Source of the DNA: Hyphomicrobiales bacterium
Lineage (GTDB): Bacteria; Pseudomonadota; Alphaproteobacteria; Rhodospirillales; JACKKN01
DNA: 35,549 nt
NCBI GenBank assembly: GCA_024236415.1
Contig: JACKKN010000027.1
Coordinates: 1 to 35,549, forward strand
Direction of reading: 5' to 3'
The notes under the pieces were generated by a model. That model was not told the DNA's origin. It searched no databases and worked only from the letters and a program-made list of their open reading frames with translations. The position numbers were made by a program, and so were the translations under genes. Shown one piece after another: positions 6,558-14,329 of the stretch (its first letter is position 1; the number at the start of each line of letters is the position of its first letter).

Positions 6558-7868
6558 ATGGAACTGCCTCCCATGGACATCGGCCTGATCGGCGTGGTGG
6601 CGATGGTGGCCATGATCTTCCTGGGCGTGCGCGTGGTCTATGCCGCCGCCCTGACCGGGCTGCTGGGCCTGGTGGCGCTGATCGGCTGGGACGCCGCCGC
6701 CGGCATGATCGGCACCATTCCGCACTCCAAGTCCGTGTCCTACACGCTCAGCGTGCTGCCCATGTTCATCCTGATCGGGTTCCTGGCCTTCCATGCCGGG
6801 TTCACCAGCGCCATCTTCGACGCCGCGCGCAAGTGGATGGGCTGGATGCCGGGCGGCCTGGCCGTGGCTTCGGTGTTCGCCGCCGCCGGCTTCGCCGCGG
6901 TGTCGGGCGCCAGCACCGCCACCGCCGCCGTGTTCAGCCGGGTGGCCATCCCCGAGATGCTGGAGAACGGCTACAACCGGCGCCTGGCGGCCGGCGTGAT
7001 CGCCGCCGGCGGCACCCTGGCGTCGCTGATCCCGCCCAGCGCCATCCTGGTGATCTACGCCATCATCGTCGAGGAGTCCGTGGGCCGCCTGCTGCTGGCC
7101 GGCTTCATCCCCGGCATCTTCTCGGCCGCCATCTACGGCATCATGATCGTCGGCATGGCCTGGGTGAAGCCCGAGCTGGGGCGCCCCATCCACGGCTTCA
7201 CCTGGAGCGAGCGCTTCCGCTCCATCCCCGGCACCTTCCCGATCCTGGCGGTGGTGATCATCATCTTCTCGGCCATGTACCTGGGCTGGGCCACGCCGAC
7301 CGAGGCCGGCGCCCTGGGCGCCGGGGTGGTGTTCGTGTTCGCGCTCATGAACGGCATGCGCTGGCAGAGCCTGAAAGAGGCCCTGCTGGAGACCTCCAAG
7401 CTGACGGTGATGATCTTCTCCATCATCTGGGGGGTGCTGGCCTTCGTGCGCTTCCTGGGCTTCGCCGGCCTGCCCGAGGCGTTCGCCGAGTGGGTCGTGC
7501 ACCTGCCCCTGCCGCCGGTCATGATCATGATCGGCATCCTGCTGTTCTACGCCGTCCTGGGCATGTTCATGGACGCCATCGGCATGCTGCTGCTGACCCT
7601 GCCGGTGGTCTACCCGGCGGTCATCGGGCTCGGCTACGACCCCATCTGGTTCGGCATCATCGTCGTCAAGATGGCCGAGATCTGCCTGATCACGCCGCCC
7701 ATCGGCCTCAACTGCTACGTGGTCAGCGGCGTGCGCCCGGACATCCCGGTCAGCGAGGTGTTCCGCGGCATCTTCCCGTTCTTCATCGCCGACGTGGTGA
7801 CGGTGGGGCTGCTGCTGGCGTTCCCGGGCATCATCACCTGGCTGCCGAACCAGATGCTGAACCTGTGA
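6558..7868 (+). CDS. TRAP transporter large permease (DctM type)
   Basis: A 436-residue integral membrane protein with about twelve hydrophobic segments, the sodium- or proton-coupled channel subunit of the TRAP importer. Family hallmarks visible are the loop F-A-A-V-S-G-A-S-T-A-T-A-A-V, G-G-T-L-A-S-L-I-P-P-S, G-W-A-T-P-T-E-A-G-A-L-G-A and I-T-P-P-I-G-L-N. Length matches the family norm (about 425-440). The start at 6558 follows AAGGAG with 7-bp spacing; the frame is open further upstream, but that overlaps dctQ in another frame. It is the last gene of the operon and is convergent with the Nudix gene; a GC-rich stem at 7875-7890 follows. Confidence 0.93.
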   Translation: MELPPMDIGLIGVVAMVAMIFLGVRVVYAAALTGLLGLVALIGWDAAAGMIGTIPHSKSVSYTLSVLPMFILIGFLAFHAGFTSAIFDAARKWMGWMPGGLAVASVFAAAGFAAVSGASTATAAVFSRVAIPEMLENGYNRRLAAGVIAAGGTLASLIPPSAILVIYAIIVEESVGRLLLAGFIPGIFSAAIYGIMIVGMAWVKPELGRPIHGFTWSERFRSIPGTFPILAVVIIIFSAMYLGWATPTEAGALGAGVVFVFALMNGMRWQSLKEALLETSKLTVMIFSIIWGVLAFVRFLGFAGLPEAFAEWVVHLPLPPVMIMIGILLFYAVLGMFMDAIGMLLLTLPVVYPAVIGLGYDPIWFGIIVVKMAEICLITPPIGLNCYVVSGVRPDIPVSEVFRGIFPFFIADVVTVGLLLAFPGIITWLPNQMLNL

Positions 7869-7874
7869 TCTCGC

Positions 7875-7922
7875 GCCGCCGCGGGGCGGCGTGGGGGTGG
7901 CCGGGGGGGGCGGCCGGGGGGG
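7875..7922. other. GC stem and long G-tracts between convergent genes
   Basis: GCCGCC-GCGG-GGCGGC (7875-7890) can form a 6-bp stem without a T-run and may end the TRAP transcript. Behind it come runs of eight G (7903-7910) and seven G (7916-7922) separated by CGGCC. The tracts are strand-asymmetric and prone to slippage or to sequencing error. Confidence 0.4.
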
Positions 7923-7929
7923 CGGCCGG

Positions 7930-8376
7930 TCAGCCGCCGTTCTTCTTCTTCTTCCATTTCTTGCCGGCGGCGAAGCCGCGCAGGATCTCGGCCACGCCCT
8001 CGTCGCCGGCGGTGGTGATCGCCTGTTCGATGGGCAGCCACTGGCGCTGGCGGTCGGCCTGCTCGGGCCACTTGTCCAGCTCCTCCGTGACTCGCATGGC
8101 GTAGACCTCGACCGTGCCCTGGGTGCCGTACTTCTCGACCCCATAGGTGCCCAGGCAAGCGTCGCACATCTTGCCGCGCACGCCGGCCTCCTCGAACGCC
8201 TCCAGGGCCGCCGACTGGGGCGCGGTCATGTTGGGCTCGATCAGGCCCTTGGGGATGATCCAGCGCCGGTTGGTGCGCGAGGTGATCAGCAGCACCTCGC
8301 AGCCGCCCTTGGTCCTGCGGTAGGGGAGGGCCGCCGACTGTCGGAAGCCCGGCGGATCCGGTTTTCGTTCGAACAT
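7930..8376 (-). CDS. Nudix hydrolase
   Basis: A 148-residue cytosolic protein with a Nudix box at residues 44-66. The core L-E-A-F-E-E-A-G-V supplies the metal-binding glutamates (E59, E62, E63). The first conserved Glu is Met (M50) and the usual Arg is Leu, a variation I associate with the small alphaproteobacterial group whose strand W-I-I-P-K-G leads into the box, as here; this group resembles diphosphoinositol-polyphosphate or nucleotide-diphosphate hydrolases. The substrate is not predictable. The C-terminus ends in a lysine-rich tail (K-K-W-K-K-K-K-N-G-G). The gene follows rsmB on the same strand after 74 bp and could be co-transcribed with guaB-rsmB. Confidence 0.8.
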   Translation of the reverse strand: MFERKPDPPGFRQSAALPYRRTKGGCEVLLITSRTNRRWIIPKGLIEPNMTAPQSAALEAFEEAGVRGKMCDACLGTYGVEKYGTQGTVEVYAMRVTEELDKWPEQADRQRQWLPIEQAITTAGDEGVAEILRGFAAGKKWKKKKNGG

Positions 8377-8450
8377 CCAGCCAGTATTTCACGAAAGATG
8401 TGAAACTACAGTGAAGCTTTGCCGACGCCGCCGCGTCGACCCGGACCCGG

Positions 8451-9752
8451 TCAGGAGTTCCGCGCCAGGATGGCGGCAAAAAAGCCGTCCGTTCCGTGCC
8501 TTGCGGGCGTAAGCTCAAGAAACGGTCCAGCGCAGGGGCAGGTCCCGTCCAGGGGATTCTGCCACAATTCGGTCACCGGCAGGACCGAAAACCGGTCATG
8601 TTCGGAAACGAATCGGGCAACCTGGTCGGCGTTCTCCTCGGGCAGCACGGAACAGGTGGCGTAGACCAGCCGCCCGCCCGGCGCGACCAGGCCCGCGGCC
8701 CGCGCCAGGATGGTCCGCTGGCGCGCCAGCAGGTCGTCCAGGGCCGCCGGGTCCAGGCGCCAGCGCGCCGCCGGGTCGCGGCGCCAGGTGCCGCTGCCCG
8801 AGCAGGGGGCGTCCACCAGCACCCGGTCGGCGGCCACCTTGCGCAGCAGCCGCGCCGTGCCGTCCGCGTCCAGGGCCACCCGTTCCACGTTGTGGGGGCC
8901 GGCGCACTTCTGGCGTTCGCGCAGGCGGTCCAGGCGGGCGGCGTCGGTGTCGCAGGCGATCAGCCGGCCGCGGCCCTGCATCTCGGCGGCCATGGCCAGG
9001 GTCTTGCCGCCGGCGCCGGCGCAGTAGTCGACCACGGTCAGCCCCGGCCGGGCGTCGGCCAGCAGGGCGACGATCTGCGAGCCCTCGTCCTGGACCTCCA
9101 CCAGGCCGCCCTTGTAGGCGCGGCCGTCCTCGACCCGGCGCGGCGGGTCCAGGCGCAGGCCGCGCGGCGACAGGGGCGTCACCGCCACCTCGACGCCGTC
9201 GCGGGCGAAGGCCTTGCGCGCGCCGTCGCGGTTGGTCTTCAGCACGTTGACCCGCAGGTCCAGCGGCGCCGGCCGGTTGGCGGCCGCCATCTCGTCGTCC
9301 AGGCCGTCGCCGAAGGCGCGGCGCAGGCTGGCATCCAGCCAGGCCGGGTATTCCAGGCGCACCGGGTCGGGCATGTCACCGTGGTCCAGGGGCTGTCCGG
9401 CCACGGCGGCGGCGAAGGCCGCCTCGGCGTCGTCCAGGGCCGCCGGCGCGTGCGGGCCGGCGCCGAACGGCGCCGCCGCGGCGGCCGGGTCCAGCCCGTC
9501 GCCCAGCACCAGGTCGGCCAGCACCCGGGCACGCGGCGTGTCGGGCAGGCGGCCCCGGTCCAGCCACCAGCCCAGGCGGGCGTGGCGGCGCAGCAGGCCG
9601 TAGACCCGCTCGGCGATGGCCCGGCGGTCGCCCGACCCGGCATAGCGGCGGGCGCGGAAATAGCGTTCCAGCACCGCCGCCGTGGGCGCGCGGGTGGCGG
9701 CGGTCTCGGTCAGCAGGTCGATGGCGGCGGCGAGGCGGGCGCCCGGGGTCAT
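8451..9752 (-). CDS. rsmB: 16S rRNA (cytosine-C5)-methyltransferase, RsmB/NOP2 family
   Basis: A 433-residue SAM-dependent enzyme that puts a 5-methyl group on a cytosine of 16S rRNA (C967 for E. coli RsmB). An N-terminal NusB-like helical domain (about 1-150) precedes the Rossmann domain. Motif I is D-Y-C-A-G-A-G-G-K-T (242-251), motif IV is D-A-P-C-S-G-S-G (C317) and motif VI is Y-A-T-C-S-V (C367), the two cysteines used in catalysis and product release. The C-terminal D-G-F-F-A-A-I-L strand is also typical. A general RsmB/NOP family member with another target site is possible. It lies 28 bp after guaB on the same strand, an arrangement I recognise from Rhodospirillales-type genomes. Confidence 0.85.
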   Translation of the reverse strand: MTPGARLAAAIDLLTETAATRAPTAAVLERYFRARRYAGSGDRRAIAERVYGLLRRHARLGWWLDRGRLPDTPRARVLADLVLGDGLDPAAAAAPFGAGPHAPAALDDAEAAFAAAVAGQPLDHGDMPDPVRLEYPAWLDASLRRAFGDGLDDEMAAANRPAPLDLRVNVLKTNRDGARKAFARDGVEVAVTPLSPRGLRLDPPRRVEDGRAYKGGLVEVQDEGSQIVALLADARPGLTVVDYCAGAGGKTLAMAAEMQGRGRLIACDTDAARLDRLRERQKCAGPHNVERVALDADGTARLLRKVAADRVLVDAPCSGSGTWRRDPAARWRLDPAALDDLLARQRTILARAAGLVAPGGRLVYATCSVLPEENADQVARFVSEHDRFSVLPVTELWQNPLDGTCPCAGPFLELTPARHGTDGFFAAILARNS

Positions 9753-9780
9753 GGATCAGCCTGGGGCGGGACCGGACGGG

Positions 9781-11253
9781 TCAATTTTCGCCGCGGTAGT
9801 TGGGCGCCTCGCGGGTGATGGTCACGTCGTGGACGTGGCTTTCGCGCAGGCCGGCGCCGGTGATGCGGCGGAACCGGGACTTGCTGCGCAGCTCGGCGAT
9901 GGAGCGGCAGCCGGTGTAGCCCATGGACGAGCGCAGGCCGCCCACCAGCTGGTGGATCACGGCGCCCACCGGGCCCTTGTAGGGCACCCGGCCCTCGATG
10001 CCCTCGGGCACGAACTTGAGCGAATCGCCCACGTCCTCCTGGAAGTAGCGGTCGGCCGAGCCGCGCGCCATGGCGCCCAGGGACCCCATGCCGCGGTAGG
10101 ACTTGTAGGACCGCCCCTGGTACAGGAACACCTCGCCCGGGCTCTCGTCGGTGCCGGCGAACAGCGACCCGATCATGACGCAGTCGGCGCCGGCGGCGAT
10201 GGCCTTGGCGATGTCGCCCGAATACTTGATGCCGCCGTCGGCGATCAGCGGCACGTCCTCGGCGCCGCAGACCTCGGCCACCTCCATGATGGCCGACAGC
10301 TGCGGCATGCCGACCCCGGCGACCATGCGGGTGGTGCAGATGGTGCCCGGCCCGATGCCCACCTTGACGGCGTCGGCGCCGGCGCCGATCAGGGCCCGGG
10401 CTGCCTCGGGGGTGGCGATGTTGCCGCCCACCACCTGGACCTGGTTGCTCAGCTTCTTGACCGCGCTGACCGCGTCCAGCACGCCGCGGGAGTGGCCGTG
10501 GGCCGTGTCGACCACGATCACGTCGACCCCGGCCTCGACCAGCAGGCGGGCGCGGTCGGCCCCGGCCGGGCCCACCCCGGTGGCGGCGGCCACGCGCAGG
10601 CGGCCCTGCTCGTCCTTGCAGGCGTTGGGGAACCGCTGCGCCTTCTCGATGTCCTTCACGGTCATCAGGCCGACGCAGCGGAACGCGTCGTCCACCACCA
10701 GCAGCTTCTCGATGCGGTGCTGGTGCAACAGGCGCTTGGCCTCCTCGCGGCCGATGGTCTCGCGCACGGTGACCAGGGGCCTGTCGTCAGTGTGCGGGGT
10801 CATCAGCTCGCGCACCGGCTGCTCCAGGTTGTCGGCGAAGCGCACGTCGCGGTTGGTCAGGATGCCCACCAGGCGGCCGCTCTTGTCCTCGACCACCGGG
10901 ATGCCCGAGATGTTGTGCTGCTCCTTGATGCGCAGGGCGTCGGCCAGGGTCGCCTGGGGCGGCACGGTGAACGGGTTGACCACCATGCCCGATTCGAACT
11001 TCTTCACGGCCCGCACCTCGCCGGCCTGCTCCTCGGGCTCCAGGTTCTTGTGGATCACGCCGATGCCGCCGGCCTGGGCCATGGCGATGGCCAGGCCGCT
11101 CTCGGTCACCGTGTCCATGGCCGACGAGACCAGGGGGATTCCCAGGCTGACGTTGCGGGTGAAGCGGGTGCCGGTTTCGGTCTGGTGGGGCAGCACGTCC
11201 GACTCGGCGGGCACCAACAGAACGTCGTCGAATGTCAGTGCCTCTTGGATCAT
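9781..11253 (-). CDS. guaB: Inosine-5'-monophosphate dehydrogenase
   Basis: A 490-residue enzyme that oxidises IMP to XMP with NAD+, the committed step to guanine nucleotides. The start at 11253 gives the canonical N-terminus (L-T-F-D-D-V-L-L-V-P) and has a GGAGGAAGG-type ribosome site; the frame stays open 58 codons upstream but that part looks non-coding. Two CBS domains lie at about 95-205 inside the TIM barrel. The catalytic loop G-I-G-P-G-T-I-C-T-T-R carries Cys306 (Thr replaces the more usual Ser before Ile-Cys). Further motifs are the phosphate-binding D-G-G-I and the active-site flap with Y-R-G-M-G-S-L-G-A-M. Followed 28 bp later by rsmB. A promoter is visible at 11296-11323. Confidence 0.96.
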   Translation of the reverse strand: MIQEALTFDDVLLVPAESDVLPHQTETGTRFTRNVSLGIPLVSSAMDTVTESGLAIAMAQAGGIGVIHKNLEPEEQAGEVRAVKKFESGMVVNPFTVPPQATLADALRIKEQHNISGIPVVEDKSGRLVGILTNRDVRFADNLEQPVRELMTPHTDDRPLVTVRETIGREEAKRLLHQHRIEKLLVVDDAFRCVGLMTVKDIEKAQRFPNACKDEQGRLRVAAATGVGPAGADRARLLVEAGVDVIVVDTAHGHSRGVLDAVSAVKKLSNQVQVVGGNIATPEAARALIGAGADAVKVGIGPGTICTTRMVAGVGMPQLSAIMEVAEVCGAEDVPLIADGGIKYSGDIAKAIAAGADCVMIGSLFAGTDESPGEVFLYQGRSYKSYRGMGSLGAMARGSADRYFQEDVGDSLKFVPEGIEGRVPYKGPVGAVIHQLVGGLRSSMGYTGCRSIAELRSKSRFRRITGAGLRESHVHDVTITREAPNYRGEN

Positions 11254-11295
11254 GCCTTCCTCCGCCTCGATCACCAGACTCCAGGATGGCGCGCT

Positions 11296-11323
11296 ATCAT
11301 ACACATCGCGACCGCCTTGCCAA
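11296..11323 (-). promoter_or_regulatory. Predicted guaB promoter
   Basis: On the minus strand, TTGGCA (11318-11323) and TATGAT (11296-11301) are separated by 16 bp, close to the sigma-70 consensus. The start of transcription would fall near 11289, leaving a leader of about 36 nt. Confidence 0.55.
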
Positions 11324-11394
11324 GGACCTTGCCAAGCGGCCCGCGCGCGCCGGCCCCGGCCGCGATTCCGGACGCTTTCAGGGCCCCGTTGGGG

Positions 11395-11400
11395 TATAAT
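11395..11400 (+). promoter_or_regulatory. TATAAT -10 box before the Host_attach gene
   Basis: A perfect TATAAT hexamer, rare in this GC-rich DNA, stands about 70 bp before the ATG at 11469. No good -35 hexamer is visible at 16-18 bp. The divergent guaB promoter is 72 bp away. Confidence 0.45.
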
Positions 11401-11468
11401 GAAGGGCTTGGAATGCGATCCTTTCAATCACCAAGAACGGGCCCGCGACGGGCCCAAGGGAGGGATGC

Positions 11469-11918
11469 ATGAAAAAGACGAAAACCTGGATTCTGGTGGC
11501 TGACGGGGCCCGCGCCCGCATTTTCCGCAACGACGGGCCGGACCGCGGCCTGCAGCGCGCCATCGCCAGCAACTTCGGCGCCCCGCGCGCGCCGGACCGC
11601 GCCTATGGCACCGACAGGCCGGGCCGCGCCCGCCGCGGCCCCGGCGGCCCGCCGCAGGGATTCGCCCCCGCGGTCGACTGGCACCGCTACGAGAAGACCC
11701 GATTCGCCCGCGACATGGCGGCCCTGTTGAACCGCCACGCCCTGCGCCGGTCCTTCGACCGGCTGGTGCTGGTGGCGCCGCCGGCGGTGCTGGGCGACCT
11801 GCGCCGCAACCTGGACAAGCCGGCCCTGGCCGCGGTCACCGCCGAGGTGGCCAAGGACCTGACGCACCTGACCCGCCACGAGCTGCCGCGGCGCCTGGAA
11901 GACGTGATGGTGCTGTAG
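11469..11918 (+). CDS. Host_attach-family protein
   Basis: A 149-residue soluble protein. The N-terminus T-W-I-L-V-A-D-G-A-R-A-R-I-F-R-N is characteristic of the Host_attach family (named from an Agrobacterium plant-attachment factor; biochemical function not established). A low-complexity Gly/Pro/Arg stretch (about 45-68) leads to a conserved second half with F-A-R-D-M-A-A-L-L-N and R-L-V-L-V-A-P-P-A-V-L-G-D-L-R, then D-L-T-H-L in the last part. These features recall the RNA-release-factor-like fold of related eRF1-like proteins, which is only an analogy. A strong ribosome site, AAGGGAGGG, precedes the start. Its stop codon abuts the rlmE stop on the other strand with no bases between them. 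Confidence 0.8.
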   Translation: MKKTKTWILVADGARARIFRNDGPDRGLQRAIASNFGAPRAPDRAYGTDRPGRARRGPGGPPQGFAPAVDWHRYEKTRFARDMAALLNRHALRRSFDRLVLVAPPAVLGDLRRNLDKPALAAVTAEVAKDLTHLTRHELPRRLEDVMVL

Positions 11919-12719
11919 TCAGCCCCCGCCGGCGTCGGCGTCGGCGTCGGCGTCGCCTTCGCCGGCGCTGGCCCGGCCGCGGAATCCCAGGGCGACAACG
12001 TAGGCCTCGGCCGAATCGGCGCGGCTGGCCGGCGGCTTGGCGTGGCGCACGGTGGCGAAGTCCCGCTTCATGGCCACCAGCAGGTCGTTCTCGGTGCCGC
12101 CGCGCAGCACCTTGGCGACGAAGGCGCCGCCCGGCGCCAGCACCTCGCCGGCGAATTCCAGCGCCGCCTCGCACAGGGCCATGATGCGCAGGTGGTCGGT
12201 GGCGGGGTGGCCGGTGGCCGGCGCCGCCATGTCGCTCAGCACCGCGTCGGCGGGGCCGGCCAGGGCCGCCTTCAGGGCCGCCGGCGCGTCCGGGTCCATG
12301 AAGTCCCGGTGCAGGATCTCGGCGCCCGGCACCGGCTCCATCTCGCTCACGTCGATGGCCACCACCCGGCCGCCGCCCGGGTGGCCGGCGCGCACCCGGT
12401 CGACCAGCACCTGGGTCCAGCCGCCGGGCGCGGCGCCCAGGTCCACCACCCGCTGCCCCGGCTTGAGGAAGCGGAAGCGGTCGTCCAGCTCGATCAGCTT
12501 GAAGGCGGCGCGGGAGCGGTAGCCCAGGCGCTGCGCCTCGGCCACGTAGGGGTCGTTCAACTGCCGCTGCAGCCAGCGGGTGGACGACGTCTTGCGCCCC
12601 TTGGCGGTCTTGACCCGGGTGGTGACGTTGCGCGCGCCCGAGGTGATGCCGCTGCCCTTGCGGCCTCCGCCCTTGGACCCGCCGCCCTTGGACCCGCCGC
12701 GCCCCGTGCCCCGGGCCAT
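11919..12719 (-). CDS. rlmE: 23S rRNA (uridine-2'-O)-methyltransferase RlmE/FtsJ
   Basis: A 266-residue SAM-dependent enzyme that methylates the ribose of U2552 (E. coli numbering) in the A-loop of 23S rRNA. After a Gly/Lys-rich basic N-terminus (1-45), the conserved region begins R-W-L-Q-R-Q-L-N-D-P-Y-V. SAM motif I is V-V-D-L-G-A-A-P-G-G-W (91-101). The K-D-K-E catalytic set is visible as K74, D163, K203 and E238. The protein is longer than the E. coli enzyme (209 residues) because of both low-complexity tails: the basic N-terminus and an Asp/Ala tail (about 253-263) encoded by a hexanucleotide repeat. It starts 4 bp after the exopolyphosphatase stop, so the two are probably co-transcribed. 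Confidence 0.93.
   Translation of the reverse strand: MARGTGRGGSKGGGSKGGGRKGSGITSGARNVTTRVKTAKGRKTSSTRWLQRQLNDPYVAEAQRLGYRSRAAFKLIELDDRFRFLKPGQRVVDLGAAPGGWTQVLVDRVRAGHPGGGRVVAIDVSEMEPVPGAEILHRDFMDPDAPAALKAALAGPADAVLSDMAAPATGHPATDHLRIMALCEAALEFAGEVLAPGGAFVAKVLRGGTENDLLVAMKRDFATVRHAKPPASRADSAEAYVVALGFRGRASAGEGDADADADAGGG
11932..11955. repeat. (GCGTCG)4 microsatellite inside rlmE
   Basis: Four perfect tandem hexamers encode the alternating Asp-Ala tail of RlmE. Copy-number change would lengthen or shorten the tail by two residues without shifting the frame. Confidence 0.8.
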
Positions 12720-12723
12720 GGCG

Positions 12724-13746
12724 TCAGTCCCGGGCCGCGATCAGCTCGTGCAGCACGCCCTCGCGGATGCCGCGGTCGGCGATGCGCAGGCGCCCGGCCG
12801 GCCAGCGGCGGCAGATGGCCTCCAGGATGGCGCAGCCCATGATCACCATCTCGGCCCGGTCGGCGCCGATGCAGGGGTGGGCGGCGCGGGTGTCGTGGTC
12901 CAGCGCCGCCAGGCGGCAGCACAGCTCCTCGACGGCCTGGAAATCCAGGTCCAGCCCGTCCACCCGCGAACGGGCATAGCGGCCCAGCCCCAGGTACAGG
13001 GCGCCCAGGGTGGTGACCGTGCCCGAGGTGCCCACCATCTGCACCTTGCCCTGGGCGACGGCGGCGTGGATGGCGTGGTTGGCGTCGAAGTCCACCAGGC
13101 GGCTGTCCACGGATTCGATCAGGCGGTTCATGTCCTGGCGCGACATGGCGCCGCTGCCATAGGACTCGGTCAGGTTGACCACCCCCATGGGGAAGGATTC
13201 GTAGGCCAGCATGCGCGGCGCCTCGCCGGGGGCCTGGGCGACCCAGGTCAGCTCGGTGCTGCCGCCGCCGATGTCGAAGATCAGGGCGTGGGGGTAGCGC
13301 GGGTCCAGCAGCGGGGCGCAGCCGCGCAAGGTCAGGCGCGCCTCCTCCTCGGGGCTGATGGGCTCCAGGGTCAGGCCGGTTTGCTCCTGGGTCAGGCGCA
13401 GGAACTCGCGGCAGTTGGCGGCGCGGCGGCAGGCCTCGGTGGCCACCACCCGGTGGCCCTGGGCGCAGTTGGCGCGGATCTTCTCGGCGCACACGGCCAG
13501 GGCCTCGACGGCGCGGCCGATGGCCTGCTCGGCCAGGCGCCCGGTGGCGGCCAGCCCTTCGCCCAGGCGCACGGTGCGCGAGAACGAGTCGACGACGCGG
13601 AAACCGTCCGAGGTGGGGCGCGCCGCCAGCATGCGGCAGTTGTTGGTGCCCAGGTCGACCGCCGCGAACACCGGCGGCGGCCGCCGCCCGGCGGCCGGGC
13701 GCACGGTCCGGCCGCGGCGATACCTGCCGAATTGATCCTTTCCCAC
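12724..13746 (-). CDS. Ppx/GppA-family exopolyphosphatase
   Basis: About 340 residues of the ASKHA (actin-like ATPase) superfamily. The phosphate-1 motif A-A-V-D-L-G-T-N-N-C-R and the phosphate-2 motif F-D-I-G-G-G-S-T-E-L are both present, as is the M-V-G-T-S-G-T-V-T-T loop; the central E-A-C-R-R-A segment is also conserved. Members release phosphate from polyphosphate or hydrolyse pppGpp; which applies here cannot be told. I chose GTG 13746, which has GGGAG at 8-bp spacing; the frame remains open to a TTG at 13890, but the extra 48 residues look random. The protein has a single Ppx-GppA domain and lacks the HD-like C-terminal part of longer homologues. rlmE follows 4 bp later. Confidence 0.88.
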   Translation of the reverse strand: MGKDQFGRYRRGRTVRPAAGRRPPPVFAAVDLGTNNCRMLAARPTSDGFRVVDSFSRTVRLGEGLAATGRLAEQAIGRAVEALAVCAEKIRANCAQGHRVVATEACRRAANCREFLRLTQEQTGLTLEPISPEEEARLTLRGCAPLLDPRYPHALIFDIGGGSTELTWVAQAPGEAPRMLAYESFPMGVVNLTESYGSGAMSRQDMNRLIESVDSRLVDFDANHAIHAAVAQGKVQMVGTSGTVTTLGALYLGLGRYARSRVDGLDLDFQAVEELCCRLAALDHDTRAAHPCIGADRAEMVIMGCAILEAICRRWPAGRLRIADRGIREGVLHELIAARD

Positions 13747-13945
13747 CGTTTCGTCTCCCGGGCCCGGGCGGTCCCCCCCGCGCGGGCCGTGGTTCGCGTT
13801 GTTTGTTAAGGCCGCGTGCTTGCTGCCCGTCTGGCCTGTCCCTTCTGTTTTACGCGCTCCCGCCGGCCGGGAAAAGCCCGCAGGTTTCAAATTTGTGATT
13901 TCGCCCCGGGCGGCCCCCGGCGACGCGGCCGGAAACGGCCCCGAT

Positions 13946-13975
13946 TTGCACTACCCAGGCCGCGCGCGGTATGTT
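13946..13975 (+). promoter_or_regulatory. Predicted tRNA-Gln promoter
   Basis: TTGCAC (13946-13951) and TATGTT (13970-13975) with an 18-bp GC-rich spacer lie about 45 bp before the tRNA, so transcription would start near 13982. Confidence 0.5.
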
Positions 13976-14020
13976 AGAACCCGCCTCCGGCGCCCGAAAT
14001 GGCGGCGCCCGGTATCCCGG

Positions 14021-14094
14021 TGGGGGATAGTTTAGCGGTAGAACCCACGGCTCTGACCCGTGTAGCCCTGGTTCGAATCCAGGTCCCCCAGCCA
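14021..14094 (+). tRNA. tRNA-Gln (anticodon CTG)
   Basis: The acceptor arms TGGGGGA (14021-14027) and TCCCCCA (14084-14090) pair perfectly; discriminator G is 14091 and CCA (14092-14094) is encoded. The anticodon arm is CACGG-CTCTGAC-CCGTG, giving anticodon CTG, which reads CAG. The T arm is CCTGG-TTCGAAT-CCAGG. All cloverleaf parts are present and the predicted length is standard. The accessory block begins right after it. The gene for glutaminyl-tRNA synthetase, which charges this tRNA, is 10 kb downstream. Confidence 0.95.
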
Positions 14095-14219
14095 ACCTGC
14101 AAAATGCATGACCCGTGCCGCCGACCGTCGGATCGATGGGCGAAGGCGGGGTATACTCTTACTTTCGGCCACTCAGGCGCAGGTTCGAAAACACGAACGT
14201 GTACATTTGGTGCATTTCG

Positions 14220-14247
14220 CTGAGATTCGAACGCGCGAAAATCTCAG
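14220..14247. repeat. 8-bp perfect inverted repeat
   Basis: CTGAGATT (14220-14227) and AATCTCAG (14240-14247) flank a 12-nt loop. It could be an operator, a recombination site or an RNA hairpin near the island edge; there is no T-run to make it a terminator. Confidence 0.6.
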
Positions 14248-14284
14248 TTGCGTGTGAGGCCAGCGAAATTGGGCTTTCCAGCGT

Positions 14285-14329
14285 CGTCCGGAAGCTTCCC
14301 TCGCCGTCCGGAAGCTTCCCTCGCCGTCC
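14285..14329. repeat. Two tandem 20-bp copies plus 5 bp of a third
   Basis: Perfect copies at 14285-14304 and 14305-14324, then CGTCC at 14325-14329. Each unit contains the palindrome GGAAGCTTCC, so the block presents two identical dyads two helical turns apart, a layout suited to cooperative protein binding. Confidence 0.85.

Noticed and set aside
6528..8144. 538-codon minus-strand open frame opposite dctM
   Set aside because: Rich in His/Asp/Gln/Gly without motifs; antisense of a confident TRAP permease.
11254..11427. N-terminal extension of GuaB by 58 residues
   Set aside because: The extension covers the predicted promoter, lacks family similarity, and the canonical start at 11253 has a strong ribosome site.
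9682..11472. 596-codon + strand open frame opposite guaB
   Set aside because: Antisense of IMP dehydrogenase; no ribosome site or domain.
13747..13890. N-terminal extension of the exopolyphosphatase to a TTG
   Set aside because: The 48 residues are Gly/Arg/Pro-rich with no conservation; GTG 13746 has a proper ribosome site.
14285..14329. CRISPR array
   Set aside because: The two copies are directly adjacent with no spacers and there are no cas genes; a plain tandem repeat.
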